The notes under the pieces: generated by a model
The model's input: the letters and a program-made list of their open reading frames with translations, nothing else
Database searches by the model: none
What the model was told of the DNA's origin: nothing
Position numbers and translations under genes: made by a program
Part shown: positions 53,131 through 62,838 of the stretch, one piece after another
How the letters are laid out: the number at the start of each line of letters is the position of its first letter
How positions within the stretch are numbered: position 1 is the stretch's first letter
NCBI GenBank assembly: GCA_964034945.1
Contig: OZ035960.1
Location: 75,614,585 to 75,678,584, forward strand
Length of the DNA stretch: 64,000 nt
DNA from: Chrysopilus asiliformis
Lineage: Eukaryota; Arthropoda; Insecta; Diptera; Rhagionidae
Direction: 5' to 3'

Positions 53131-54030
53131 GTAGTAGCAAACGATAGTTTAACACAGATAATTTCAAGTGATGGATTCTCAATTTCTAGTTCAGAACATG
53201 AAATTTCTGAAGAGACACTAACGATTAATCCCACGATTACGCCTACACCAACAGGTGCATTTTAAGATGAATGTCGATGACGACGAAAAACATTGAATTG
53301 GCATTCAAAGTTTCTCCATTTAGAAATCCTGCTTGAATATTGGATATAAACAGCGACCGTGTTCGTTTTCTGCAGCTTCCTTGAAGAGAAGGGGGTGTAC
53401 TAACAGCTGATACTGATGAAAGCATAGCTGGCTCGTTAACAATAATTTGATAGTCGTGGTTATCCATCTGGTGATCGTCGATAATATTGGGGTTTCGGCA
53501 GTAGGTCAGATCTATTCTGAATAGACAACCGATTTTTGTTCCGTAAAAATAAATGATTCTGGTCCTGGTTACGTGATACTGACTTTGAGGCAGAAAAACT
53601 CAACCGTTTTATCTTGACCGAGCAGTACGCGTAACGGGAGCCATATTTTAAAAATTTTTGTAAAGTAACTTTTATTTAAAAAAAGGAAAAAGAAAAGAAA
53701 AATATTTCGGCTTTAGCTAATAGAGATCCAATGAAATTTTTTTAGTGCTGCGGAGAAAAACTCAAACACAACCCTACTACTCGACAATACCACGATTGAG
53801 CTTCCTCGACCAATGAGATCAAATTTTTCATTTCCCTATCATTGAAATCTTTGATCTCATTGGTCGAGAAGCTTCAATCGTAATCGTAATCGTTAGTCTG
53901 AATTGTGATTTATACATTTTTTGAAATATATGGCACACATTTTTTGTAGCCATGACCAGACGTCACTGTAAAGGTAACAATGGTAACTTTTTCGACCAGT
54001 GTAGCGATTATGGTACAAAATGTTCAAAAT
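53131..54030. other. Unassigned sequence with a partial Harbinger-type MITE
   Basis: 53797-53915 is a partial relative of the MITE at 14406-14575 (GAGCTTCCTCGACCAATGAG and CGTTAGTCTGAATTG), with the left end lost. The minus-strand frame at 53243-53467 has no recognised domain. Confidence 0.5.
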
Positions 54031-54385
54031 TTTTCTCCGGAAAATTTGAGGAAAAGAATAATCACATCATCCTTACAGGACCTTACGTTATGCTTACCGA
54101 CTTCTCAACATCAGAATCGGATTCAGCGACCCCAAAAACCCACAGAGTATTTTTTCCGGAAAATTTGAGGAAAAGGATAATCTTGTTATCCTTACACGAA
54201 TTTACATGGACGAAGTAATGAAAATATGGCATTGAATTGGACTTACGTACGTACGTGTACAAAATTTCAAGTCAATCGGATGAGTGAAAGTAGATCAAAA
54301 TTAGATTGCAAGATTGGACCCTGACAGACAGACAGACAAACAAAAAGATACGAAGGCAAGCTAAATAAAAGCTTTCAAGAATATT
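54031..54385 (-). repeat. AAGCTT-family copy with two tandem units
   Basis: TTTCCGGAAAATTTGAGGAA repeats at 54035 and 54155 (period 120). After the core come CGTACGTACGT, CAAAATTTCAAGTCAATCGG, the GACAGACAGACA stretch and GCAAGCTAAATAAAAGCTTT (ending at about 54378). Read on the minus strand, this gives the family order: end motif, GTCT run, CCGATTGACTTGAAATTTTG, then the tandem core. Confidence 0.75.
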
Positions 54386-54873
54386 TAATTAATTTAATCA
54401 AAACTTTAACTTACCGAGAATGATAAATTTGAAGGCATGCATCTGAATATTCAAATTAACTCCCATCCAGACTTTTTGTTCACACTTCACTTTTTGTTAC
54501 ATTGTATTTTATTAGTACACAAATTGGATTGCAAAAAAACACCACGTAAACATACAATTCATGATAGAGCATGTGAAGCCGAGAAAAATTTTAAGACTAC
54601 TTCAAATTGATTTACCAATTAAAAAAAACTTCAAGTGATTTCAATACCTTTTTTATAATTAGCGGAAAAGTAGAAACCAAGTTTTTCCTTGAGAAACTTT
54701 TGCTAAAAATCGCTAATACATTTTGAAAATGGTCCACGCTTAAATTTCTACGAATGCAAAAATTGTATGTGGATGTACCTCATACTATCAAACGAAACTA
54801 CATACATTTTTTTCGCTGCATCACTGTTGGTTTCTGAGATACTAATTTTTTTGAAATATGTTGAGAACTGTTA

Positions 54874-55253
54874 GCGAGATGTCACACTGGCATCAGCTGC
54901 TGCAGCTGACTGATCCCGACATCAGTTGCACATGTAATCCAATGGCGCATGGCACACTGCAAAAAATGTGCAGCTGCGTGTCTGGGACCTACTTGTAGCT
55001 GATATCAGGAACATGTCGGGTAGTTTCTAATGTCATTTTTGTTAGATTAAATACAATAAAATGATAATTTTCAATATTTTTTTCGTCTGGCGGTAATTGT
55101 TGTTAGTAGCACAGTCTATTAAGGTAGCATGGCAACTCTCTAGGTTATAGGCTCTCTACTTTATATAATGTTGACTTTAAAATAATGACTAGTTGGAAAA
55201 GTTCTTCCTCCGAGTCCGACATTTTGACGTTTTAGGTCAGTGTGACATCTCGT
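54874..55253. mobile_element. Harbinger-type MITE (TTA duplication)
   Basis: The ends GCGAGATGTCACACTG and inverted ACGAGATGTCACACTG are flanked by TTA (54871-54873 and 55254-55256). Removing it joins GAGAACTGTTA to GAGATACATG, restoring an ATATCT-type block like that at 49905. CAGCTGCTGCAGCTGAC is an internal palindrome. Confidence 0.8.
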
Positions 55254-55434
55254 TTAGAGATACATGTAAACCGCTAAAGCAAAAAATGTAGAAAATCATA
55301 TTTCCGATAAGTTTTGTTATATGCATTTTTCCCCAAAAGCAACGGTTTCGAAAATTTTTAAAAAACGTATTTCGTTCTGATAAGAAATTTTTCATCTGCT
55401 CCCATTCTCGAGTCGGTCTCCGTCATGAATACAA

Positions 55435-55795
55435 TACTCTCCTTCATTTTTTTTTTATATTTATGCCAGGACCTTAGGCAATTTGGCTCTAATGCCGAAG
55501 CACAGCTCAAGACATTCATTCATTCAACCATTCATACAATCCATTCACACACTGAATACTCCCCATATCCCACTGCAACGAAGAATTGGCGCGACAGTAC
55601 ATGGCCTTATCGACCATTGTGTCGAGTTACAGAGGTTGGAGGAGTATTCAGGCGGCGGGAGGCAATGACCAAACTGGTCCGTGTTTAGGTCCATGAGCAG
55701 AAAAGTTCTAAATTCAAACCGAATTATTTTTGCCCTGAGTGGGATTTGAACCACTGCTCTTTGGATCACAAGGCAAGCACTTAGCTGAAAAAAGT
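55435..55795 (-). mobile_element. tRNA-derived SINE with a LINE-like tail
   Basis: On the minus strand, CAGCTAAGTGCTTGCC (A-box-like) and GTGGTTCAAATCCCACTC (B box GGTTCAAATCC) head the element. A unique body follows. The 3' end reads GAGCTGTGCTTCGGCATTA, then CCTAAGGTCCTGGCATAAAT and an A run (T run at about 55440-55449 on +). That tail closely resembles the 3' end of the LINE at 27203-27262. The 5' end is eroded and no target duplication is clear. Confidence 0.65.
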
Positions 55796-55895
55796 GCGAT
55801 AAATTTGATGGCAGCGATATTTTAAAAGCTTTTATTTAGCTTGCCTCTTTGCCGTCTCTCTGTTTGTCTGTCAGATTCATATCTTGCAATCCAAG

Positions 55896-56259
55896 CATAG
55901 TTTATACTAGTTAGGAAACGTAGGGCTTTTTACGTGTACCTACGTTGGAGTAAAGATAACCGATATACTCTGGACGCGGTTTTTCTTTCTTTCCTATGCG
56001 TAAATTACCAACAAAACACAACACATGTAAAACCTAGCCATATTTTCATACACCACCAACACATGCAATTTTCCGACAGCGGGAGATTGCATGTGTTGGT
56101 GGTGTATGAAAATATGGCTAGGTTTTACATGTGTTGTGTTTTGTTGGTAATTTACGCATAGGAAAGAAAGAAAAACCGCGTCCAGAGTATATCGGTTATC
56201 TTTACTCCAACGTAGGTACACGTAAAAAGCCCTACGTTTCCTAACTAGTATAAACTATG
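55896..56259. mobile_element. CATAG foldback element, copy 2
   Basis: A 364-bp near-perfect palindrome, nearly identical to 735-1096. Ends are CATAGTTTATACTAGTTAGG, with the 7-bp duplication atccaag at 55889-55895 and 56260-56266. Its asymmetric centre is the reverse complement of the centre of copy 1, with one difference, so the two insertions have opposite orientations (or the centre has flipped). Removing it restores TCTTGCAATCCAAGTTTGAC of the AAGCTT family. Confidence 0.95.
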
Positions 56260-56658
56260 ATCCAAGTTTGACCCAGTTCCACTCACCCGATTGGGCATTT
56301 TTACACAGTGTTGTAAAAACAAGCAATTCAACAACCATAACGACAACAGTTCAAGTCCACACGCTGTTGTTACCAGTTGTGTCAGTTTTATATGTGTAAG
56401 TGCGAATATTGTCATTGTGGTTTGAACGTGAGTAGAGAAGCATCGTAGTGTGAGAAATCATAATTTCACCCATGGAAAAATTTTATTGCTGTTTAGTTGT
56501 GTTAGTGCATGCAGAACTTTTGGTCGTTCTTGAATTTCGACCATCCGTGCATCACTTGCAGAACCCCCTCCACTAGTCGCTGACCAATCAGAACCTGATC
56601 CGCTGATGCAAGAATACACGTCTAGAAAGGCCCATTGACTTGAAATTGTGCACACATA

Positions 56659-56950
56659 CACGGCAAAAAATCCTGGAGTATTTTTCAATCCAAAATTATA
56701 TTGAATACAATTTTGGATTGGAATTTAATACATGCGACTTATTGAAAATATTTTAATTTTTTTTCCTTCATCTTTTAATTATTTTTTATTTTACATTAAA
56801 CTTAAATACTTTTAATATTAATGTCTACAATTTAATCAAAATTGTAGATTTTAATACTAGATCGAACCAAAAATTAATTTAAAAAAAATTCTAATCCTTA
56901 CTATTGGATTAGAATTTTGCATTGAATTCACTCTAAGATTTTTTGCCGTG
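56659..56950. mobile_element. TA-flanked MITE with CACGGCAAAAAATC ends
   Basis: The ends CACGGCAAAAAATC and inverse are flanked by TA (56657-56658 and 56951-56952). Inner mirrored ATCCAAAATT/CAATTTTGGATTG arms are present. Removal gives GCACACATACGCAAGTCCGA, as in the related sequence at 57296-57320. Non-coding. Confidence 0.8.
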
Positions 56951-57194
56951 TACGCAAGTCCGATGACAATACAATATTTTCTCTACTTCGTCCTTGTAAG
57001 GATAAGGGGAGGTTTTATAAGAATAACGTGTTTATCCTTTTCTTCAAAATATTCTGGAAAAAATCAATGTTGGAGTTTTTTGGTATCGCTGAATCCGATC
57101 CTCACATTAAGAAGTCTGTAAGGATATCTCAAGGATATATATTGGAAGACTAAAAAGTATAGACACGCGTGGCGAAAGATTCACGCCATATTGG

Positions 57195-57420
57195 ATTTTC
57201 AAAAGCTTTTATTTAAATTGCTTCTTTGTCTGTCAAGTGACTAACCTTGTAAAATAATTTTGGTCCACTTCCGCTAAACCGATTGACTCGTAATTTTGCA
57301 CACACACGTAACTCCGATAACAATAAAAAATGTGTGTATGTAATCTACCCCTTCTTTTGTCCGCCAACCCCCTTTACTGCTATTTCCTGAACGGTTGGAG
57401 CAATTCCGACGAGGTTTTCG
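57195..57420 (+). repeat. AAGCTT-family leader, further copy
   Basis: AAAAGCTTTTATTTAAATTG, TTTGTCTGTCAAG, TAAACCGATTGACTCGTAAT and TTTGCACACACACGTAAC follow the same order as in the other copies. It then shares CTGCTATTTCCTGAACGG wording with the minisatellite at 40690-41370. Confidence 0.6.
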
Positions 57421-57692
57421 TCATTATTAGTTAACTTATGTAATAGTCTTGGATTATATTTAATCCATATACTAGAATTAAGGCCTTTCGTGAAGCGATT
57501 AACCTTACGGCATTTTTACCAAGATTACGGTTCCTGTCAGAGGATAGGCATTAACTGTAGTAAATGTGATATACCGCTTAAAAGAACACTGAAAATGTCA
57601 GCAAAATTGGTTCTCTTAAGCGGGTTGTTCTTTTAAGCGGTGTTTTTGATTCTGAGGCACCTAAAGATTAATAAAAAACCAAATAATGTATT

Positions 57693-57980
57693 TTACGAAC
57701 AATGTAAAAATACATATATCTTTAATTCTCCTTTTTTCACTTCTTTAGAAGAAAGGTTTCTATTTTGCAAAGCAATAGATCTCAACTCATTTTCTGCCTT
57801 TAATATTTTTGATAATGTAGAAATACCGCACTCATATTCTTTTGCAATCTCTTTTCTGTTGGCACCACTTTTTGATTTATCCAAAATCTCGATTTTCTGT
57901 TTAACAGAAAAAAATTGTTTACGAGATTTCAATGAAACATTTTTGAAACATGTGTTATGGACGTTTTTTAGTAGAGTCAC
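57693..57980 (-). pseudogene. Tigger transposase N-terminus (CENP-B-type HTH)
   Basis: The minus-strand frame from ATG 57980 contains SRKQFFSVKQKIEILDKSKS, GANRKEIAKEYECGISTLSK and ILKAENELRSIAL. The K-x-x-F-S-V-K-Q-K-I-x-I-L pattern, the second helix and the C-G-I-S-T-L-S-K-I-L recognition helix are the CENP-B/pogo DNA-binding domain (about residues 20-70). The frame ends at 57693 without the second HTH or the DDE core. It would bind the element ends; here it is a fragment. Confidence 0.8.
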
Positions 57981-58005
57981 ATGTTTTGTCGCTATTTTCG
58001 TTTAA

Positions 58006-58608
58006 CCTTCTTCCGTCCCTCGGGTCTAATTTGACCCAAACAGAAATTAGTTTGCTTGTACCTTTAAAAATATTTATATTACGAACCTGAAATTTTTTGA
58101 CTTTGCCTTATTTATTGTAAACTAGCAGTATGCAAAAATTTGGCAACTTCCGATTACCCGTTACACTGCTACAAAAATAGTCACACTAAAGACCTTCGGG
58201 TCTAAAATGACCCAAGGCAGTTATTCGTATAAGAAATGTTTAATTTAGTCATATTATATTATATTAGTTAGTGTTTGTAAACTATATCTAGAATACGGAT
58301 CTAAAATCTTTGACCGAACGGGGTGATTTCTCGGGTATAAGAAACCGATTTTGTTGGATGTCAATTGGGAAAAACTCAACTGCCATATTTCTCAATTTTT
58401 GTATGAAGTTTTTTGACCGCTATTTTCGGGGAGAGTTCATTAGAACAATATATAAGTCTTTTGGGTTATACATATGTTGTTGTATGTTGTAAAAATTTCA
58501 AAAAACATAAAAAAACTCGTTTTTTGATTTTTGTATACACTAAACCTTTTTGGGTCAAAATAGACCCGAGGAACTTTAGTGTGATTTTTTTTGAGGGACG
58601 GATGAAGG
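58006..58608. mobile_element. piggyBac-type MITE (TTAA duplication)
   Basis: The ends CCTTCTTCCGTCCCTC and inverted CCTTCATCCGTCCCTC are flanked by TTAA (58002-58005 and 58609-58612). GGGTC-x6-GACCC half-palindromes sit near both ends and in the middle (about 58197), typical of piggyBac-type MITEs. Non-coding. Confidence 0.85.
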
Positions 58609-58812
58609 TTAAAGGAATTTTTTTGTATGAGTTATAAAAAACTGCGCACAAAATGCTGTTCTCTTAAGCGGATTGTTCTCTTAAACGGTGTTCTCTTAAA
58701 CAAATTAAAATGAATGGCAATAATCTAGAAAAGTAAATGCCACAAGAAATTGTGATTTTAAGCGGGATGTTCTTTTAAGCCATAGTGCTCTTAAGCGGAC
58801 TCCACTGTATAA

Positions 58813-59129
58813 CAAAAAAATAAAAAAGGAAGAACCAAAGATGCCACAGGGTGATTTTATCATTTGTATTGTAATAAAACAAATTATTTTCGATTCATAT
58901 TAAGTGTATCCCTGCAATTTAAAATGAACAATCATATCATGCAAAATATTCCGATTTTTTTGAGAAAACCCATTTCCAAATAGTAAATACAATAGCATAA
59001 AAGATGACAATGACTCACTTGTTAAAATTTATTGCCCTACAATATTTTTTTTACATTCGGATTTATCTGAACAGGTTGGCTAATGCCCTTTAATTTAATA
59101 TAATTAAAACAAAATTAAAGGAAGTGATA
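58813..59129. other. Unassigned AT-rich sequence
   Basis: I see no supported gene or repeat. Confidence 0.4.
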
Positions 59130-59710
59130 AACCCTTTAATGCCGAAGCACAGCTCAGGATGGTGTGAAAGACGAAAGGAGATGTCAGTTTACGTTCTCCT
59201 TGAACTTCTGTAGGTTATAGTCCATGCCTCGTCTTACTTTAACTAAAACAAAATCTGTCAAAGATTTGTCTCCAATCAATCGGATTGCACGTTTTTGAAT
59301 TCGGTCCAGCAGTTGCAGGACAGTTTTTAGGCTTCCAGCCCAAATGTGCGAATTGTACTCAAGTCTCGGTCGAATGTAGGTCCTGTACATGCTGAGCACG
59401 TGAATTGGTGCGAAATATTTTTTGCAGCGTCCCAGAAAGCCTAGGCACTGAATTCCACACGGTTGATTCTGCCCCAAGCCAGAATTGTGTTTAAATCAGA
59501 ATTCAAAGATCTAATTTGCTCACTGAATTGCGAACGAACTGCAGTGGCGTTCGATTCTGCAGGTGAGTTGAAATGGTAAGAGGCGTCAGTGGAGCTGTCA
59601 TCAGAGAAACAGAAAAGCGATTTGAGAGTGAGAGACAGTAGATCATAAATATTAAGAATTGCGTAGGAGCTAGAACTGAGCCTTGAGGGATACCATTCTA
59701 ATCTTTCCAT
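59130..59710 (-). pseudogene. LINE copy 2: reverse transcriptase fragments and 3' end
   Basis: On the minus strand, GIPQGSVLAPTQ-like sequence near 59690, DLLSLTLKSLFCFSDDSSTD (motif C with FSDD in place of FADD) and ASYHFNSPAESNATAVRS are followed by RINRVEFSA. After a deletion come QCLGFLGRCKKYFAPIHVLS, MYRTYIRPRLEYNSHIWAG and QLLDRIQKRAIRLIGDKSL. A second deletion leads to YNLQKFKENVN and GAGCTGTGCTTCGGCATTA. It matches the LINE at 23592-27262 but has two internal deletions and a changed catalytic motif. Confidence 0.85.
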
Positions 59711-59750
59711 AGTTTTTCGATTTAGCGTACAATTTTCCAGAAAATAAAAA

Positions 59751-59870
59751 ACAACATTTTCATTTGTATGGGGGATGCTGGAACGGATGGGCCAATTGTG
59801 CTCTTAGTTCATTGATGAGTATAATTGGCCCATCCCTTTCAGCATCCCCCATACAAATGAAAATGTTGTT
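59751..59870. repeat. 120-bp hairpin
   Basis: The arms ACAACATTTTCATTTGTATG, GGGGGATGCTGG and GATGGGCCAATTG are mirrored with a few mismatches around a 13-base centre (59804-59816). It lies just upstream of the truncated LINE and may be a target-site foldback. Confidence 0.75.
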
Positions 59871-59920
59871 TGACCTTCATTTTTTTGAGAGACACTTCTA
59901 TTAGACTGCACAACAGCCAT

Positions 59921-60437
59921 TTTGTTGGCAAAGATTTTACAATCTTTTTAGGATAATTTGACGTCACTGATTCTGAAACGGCAAGTAGCTTTTGAGAAAA
60001 GCACAAAAAAAGATTATTTTTTTCAAAAAAAAATTCCTTGTAAACTCAAATTTTTTTTTTATTATTTTTGTTATGGATATTTTAATTATATTATTGTAAT
60101 TTTACGCCGCTGATCCGAATCTGGAAGTAGTTTAGCTGAATTCGTTCCAGTTTTTGAGATTTGTAAAAAGAATTCTGTCATCAGCATATAACTAGAAAAA
60201 AAAATCAAATCTCAAAAACTAGAATCCAGAAAAACTACTTTCAGATTCGGATTCAGTGATGTCAACTTACCCCGAAATGATTGAAATATCAACGGCAATA
60301 ACAAAAATCAAAAATTTCTCTTTATATGGATTTTTTTCGAATAAAAAACCTTTTTTTTTTGGGCTTTTCTCAAAAACTAGAGCGATGTTAAATTATCCTA
60401 AAAAGATTGTAAAATCTTTGGCAACACAAAAATAGTT
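59921..60437. repeat. Double inverted-repeat segment
   Basis: Outer arms: GGCAAAGATTTTACAATCTT and inverse, continuing through TAGGATAATTTGAC. Inner arms: CGAATCTGGAAGTAGTTT at about 60117 and inverse at about 60230. It resembles a ~520-bp foldback element. Confidence 0.65.
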
Positions 60438-60524
60438 TCTTTTTTGTCAGGTAGTGTTATTATTTGATAATATTCGGCCTGTAGGTCATATTGGAATTTT
60501 TTTGCTTCTATCGAAACCCTTATA

Positions 60525-61817
60525 ACACATGGATCAATAAGTCCCGAGACTAACCCAGAGATGACGCTCGTAGTAAACCAGTAACCACGTCTTTCTAGAG
60601 TACTAACCTTTGCTTGAAACGTGTCAAAATTTTAAGTCGATCGGACCAGAAACAGCTGAGTTATCGAGGTTGGAGTAAAGTCGTTTTGTAGTTTGTTTAA
60701 AAAATGGAAAAAACCGAGTTTCGTGTTCTGATAAAACATTGTTTTTTAATGGGTAAAAACACCGTGCAAGCGAAACAATGGATTGAAAAATGTTACCCGG
60801 ACTCTTGTCCATCAAAAGCAACGATTTGTCGGTGCTTTGCCGAGTTTAAACGTGGTCGTACCGACACAAATGACGCGGAACGCTCGGGTAGACCTGTGGA
60901 AGCCGTTACACCGGAAAATGTGAGTGAAGTGACAAAAATTATAATGAAAGATCGTAAAGTGAAGCTCCGTGAGATTGCTGAGATAACACAGATATCATAT
61001 GGAAGTGCATTTACTATCCTTCATGAAAAATTGAGCATGAAAAAGGTTTTTTCCAAGTGGGTGCCGCGATTGCTTTCGATGGAACAAAAACAGCAACGAG
61101 TCGATGATTCAGAAAGCTGTTTATCGCTATTTACTCGCAATAAAAAAGATTTCTTGCGTCGTTACGTGTCCATGGACGAAACATGGATACATCACTACAC
61201 TCCAGAGTCGAAGCGGCAGTCATCTGAGGGGCGCACAGCTGGCGAAAGCCGTCCGAAGCGTCCGAAAACGCAGCAGTCAGCTGGCAAAGTCATGGCGTCA
61301 GTTTTTTGGGATACGCATGGCGTGATTTTCATTGACTACCTCGAAAAAGGTAAATCGATCAACAGTGATTATTATATTGACTTGCTGGTGCGTTTGAAGG
61401 AGGAAATCGCAAAAAAACGACCGCACATGCAGAGAAAAAAAATCCTTTTTCACCAAGACAATGCACCCTGCCACAAGTCGATGAAAACAATGGCAAAATT
61501 GAACGAATTGGGCTTTCATCTGCTTCCCCACCCCCCATACTCGCCAGATTTAGCCCCCAGTGACTACTGGCTCTTTGCTGATCTTAAAAAAATGCTCCAG
61601 GGAAAAAGATTTGGCTCAAATGAGGAGGTCATCGCTGAAACTGAAGCTTATTTTGAAGCGAAAGATAATTTTTTTTATAAACATGGTATTGAAAAATTGG
61701 AAAAGCGTTGGAACGATTGTATCACCCTAAAAGGTGATTATATTGATGAATAAAAAAAAATTTTGCAAAAAAAATGTTGTTTTCATTGTTAGTCTCGGGA
61801 CTTATTGATTCATGTGT
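60525..61817 (+). mobile_element. Apparently complete irritans-type mariner
   Basis: 1293 bp from ACACATGGATCAATAAGTCC to the inverse (ACACATGAATCAATAAGTCC), with TA on both sides (60523-60524 and 61818-61819). The two ends are nearly identical over about 30 bases, and the transposase frame is intact. Length and end structure match full-length mariners (about 1.3 kb). Confidence 0.95.
60704..61753 (+). CDS. Mariner transposase (irritans subfamily), intact
   Basis: 349 codons from ATG 60704 to TAA, about the length of known irritans-type transposases (348). It cuts and pastes the element by binding the inverted ends and joining them to TA. The N-terminal part (about 1-110) holds two helix-turn-helix units, followed by the linker WVPRLL (119-124). 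The catalytic core has D158 (MDETWIHHY), D252 (HQDNAPCH) and D287 (SPDLAPSDYW), with 34 residues between the last two, the DD34D signature; YSPDLAP is intact. A Trp expected near residue 176 is Gly (SSEGRTAGE). No frameshift or stop is present, which is rare in this window. Activity is not proven. Confidence 0.95.
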   Translation: MEKTEFRVLIKHCFLMGKNTVQAKQWIEKCYPDSCPSKATICRCFAEFKRGRTDTNDAERSGRPVEAVTPENVSEVTKIIMKDRKVKLREIAEITQISYGSAFTILHEKLSMKKVFSKWVPRLLSMEQKQQRVDDSESCLSLFTRNKKDFLRRYVSMDETWIHHYTPESKRQSSEGRTAGESRPKRPKTQQSAGKVMASVFWDTHGVIFIDYLEKGKSINSDYYIDLLVRLKEEIAKKRPHMQRKKILFHQDNAPCHKSMKTMAKLNELGFHLLPHPPYSPDLAPSDYWLFADLKKMLQGKRFGSNEEVIAETEAYFEAKDNFFYKHGIEKLEKRWNDCITLKGDYIDE

Positions 61818-62091
61818 TATGTCAAGCTGCAAGTTTCTAATTCAAGCACTCCGCCCGAAATTATGTCCGTTCAAAAGCGGCATATTCCATTTATAAACAT
61901 TTCAACCAACCGTTTTTCAGTTATGCGGGTCAAGAAATAAGTTTTAGGACAAAAATTTTTTGGCAGTTGTTACATGAGATCCTCTACAAGTAAAATTTAG
62001 AGTGACATCTCTGTATTTGATAGATTTTTTGATGTACACACCTGGCGTTATGATTACTAAATTGAATTGTGATAGGTAAATAAGTTTTTTT

Positions 62092-62790
62092 TGACGTGGA
62101 TACGTCTTGGATTTTGGTAATGGGGGTACAAATTAGAAAATCGGCTTGCTGCCATGATAACAAATTTGCAATCGATGAAACTCGATAGTTTGTGGTGATA
62201 TCTGAACAAAACCTGTGTTATAAGATGAGGGCTACATTAAAGCATTGTATAGGGTATTTTGTTATGTTAAACTATGTTCAATTATGTTTTTAAAAAGCAA
62301 AATCAAAATTTTTACTCCGCTGTTATGCTGTGTCTGCTGCTTGCAGTACAGATTTCACATGTATACTCTTTTTATGCTTTCTTTGTGTGTATTGAATCTC
62401 ATATAGAACTTGATTGTTTCTCTTCTCTAAATGGGGTTTTCTGATTCTGGCTATTCATATTATTTCGGTTCAATTCGCTTTGGAGGAATTGAAAAAAATT
62501 GAAAATAAAAATCACTCTCGAGAAAACGAAATTCAGAATTTCAGTAAAACGCTCCAAAGAACGAGAAAAAATTATGATTTTAATTTGCTTTGAGAACACA
62601 ACTTTAATGCTGGGACCGAGATATCGCTCTCTTACTAATGAAATGCATACTTATATGTGTGTGTGCATCATACCCAACAGCAGCCATCGCTCGAACCTTT
62701 CATTCATTTTTATGCAAAGCATACAAACCGCTTTGAACAAGAGCGGAAAACTTAAAGAGAAACAATTTCGATCTTAACTTGGGGGGAGAA
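62092..62790. repeat. CATACCCAACAGCC family, copy D (two opposed arms)
   Basis: 62092-62400 follows the orientation of copies A and C (CGTGGATACGTCTTGGATTT onward). 62400-62790 follows the orientation of copy B (GAAATTCAGAATTTCAGTAA, CATACCCAACAGCAGCCATC and AAACCGCTTTGAACAAGA). The junction near 62400 is a head-to-head rearrangement. Confidence 0.7.
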
Positions 62791-62838
62791 GGAAAAATGT
62801 GCATCGATCGCATGGCTGAATTAAACACAGGTCTGGTG

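Larger units (their letters stand above)
55828..57160 (+). repeat. AAGCTT-family copy split by two insertions
   Basis: AAAAGCTTTTATTTAGCTTG, CTGTTTGTCTGTCAG and TCTTGCAATCCAAG run into the hairpin element at 55896. After it, TTTGACCC and CACTCACCCGATTGG continue the family sequence. A break follows (56290-56635), then CATTGACTTGAAATTGTGCA is split by a MITE (56659-56950). The stretch 56951-57140 carries GTCCGATGACAATACAATAT, CCTTGTAAGGATAA and GCTGAATCCGATCC. It is best read as one or two old copies. Confidence 0.6.
57565..58807 (-). mobile_element. Tigger element with a nested MITE
   Basis: The right end reads CTTAAGCGGACTCCACTG followed by TA (CAGTGGAGTCCGCTTAAG on the minus strand). The left end is degraded near 57565-57645, where CTTAAGCGGG/GTTCTTTTAAGCGG repeats occur. 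Coding remains are the N-terminal helix-turn-helix (57693-57980). A piggyBac-type MITE (58006-58608) interrupts the 5' region of the gene. Confidence 0.75.

Noticed and set aside
53243..53467. Minus-strand 74-codon frame
   Set aside because: No domain, no repeat support and ordinary length for chance frames at this composition.
56458..56688. Minus-strand 76-codon frame with SGSGSDWSATSGGGSAS
   Set aside because: It runs into a TA-flanked MITE, has no known domain, and starts inside repeat sequence.
57640..58005. 121-codon plus-strand frame
   Set aside because: It is antisense to the recognisable CENP-B-type helix-turn-helix of the Tigger remnant.
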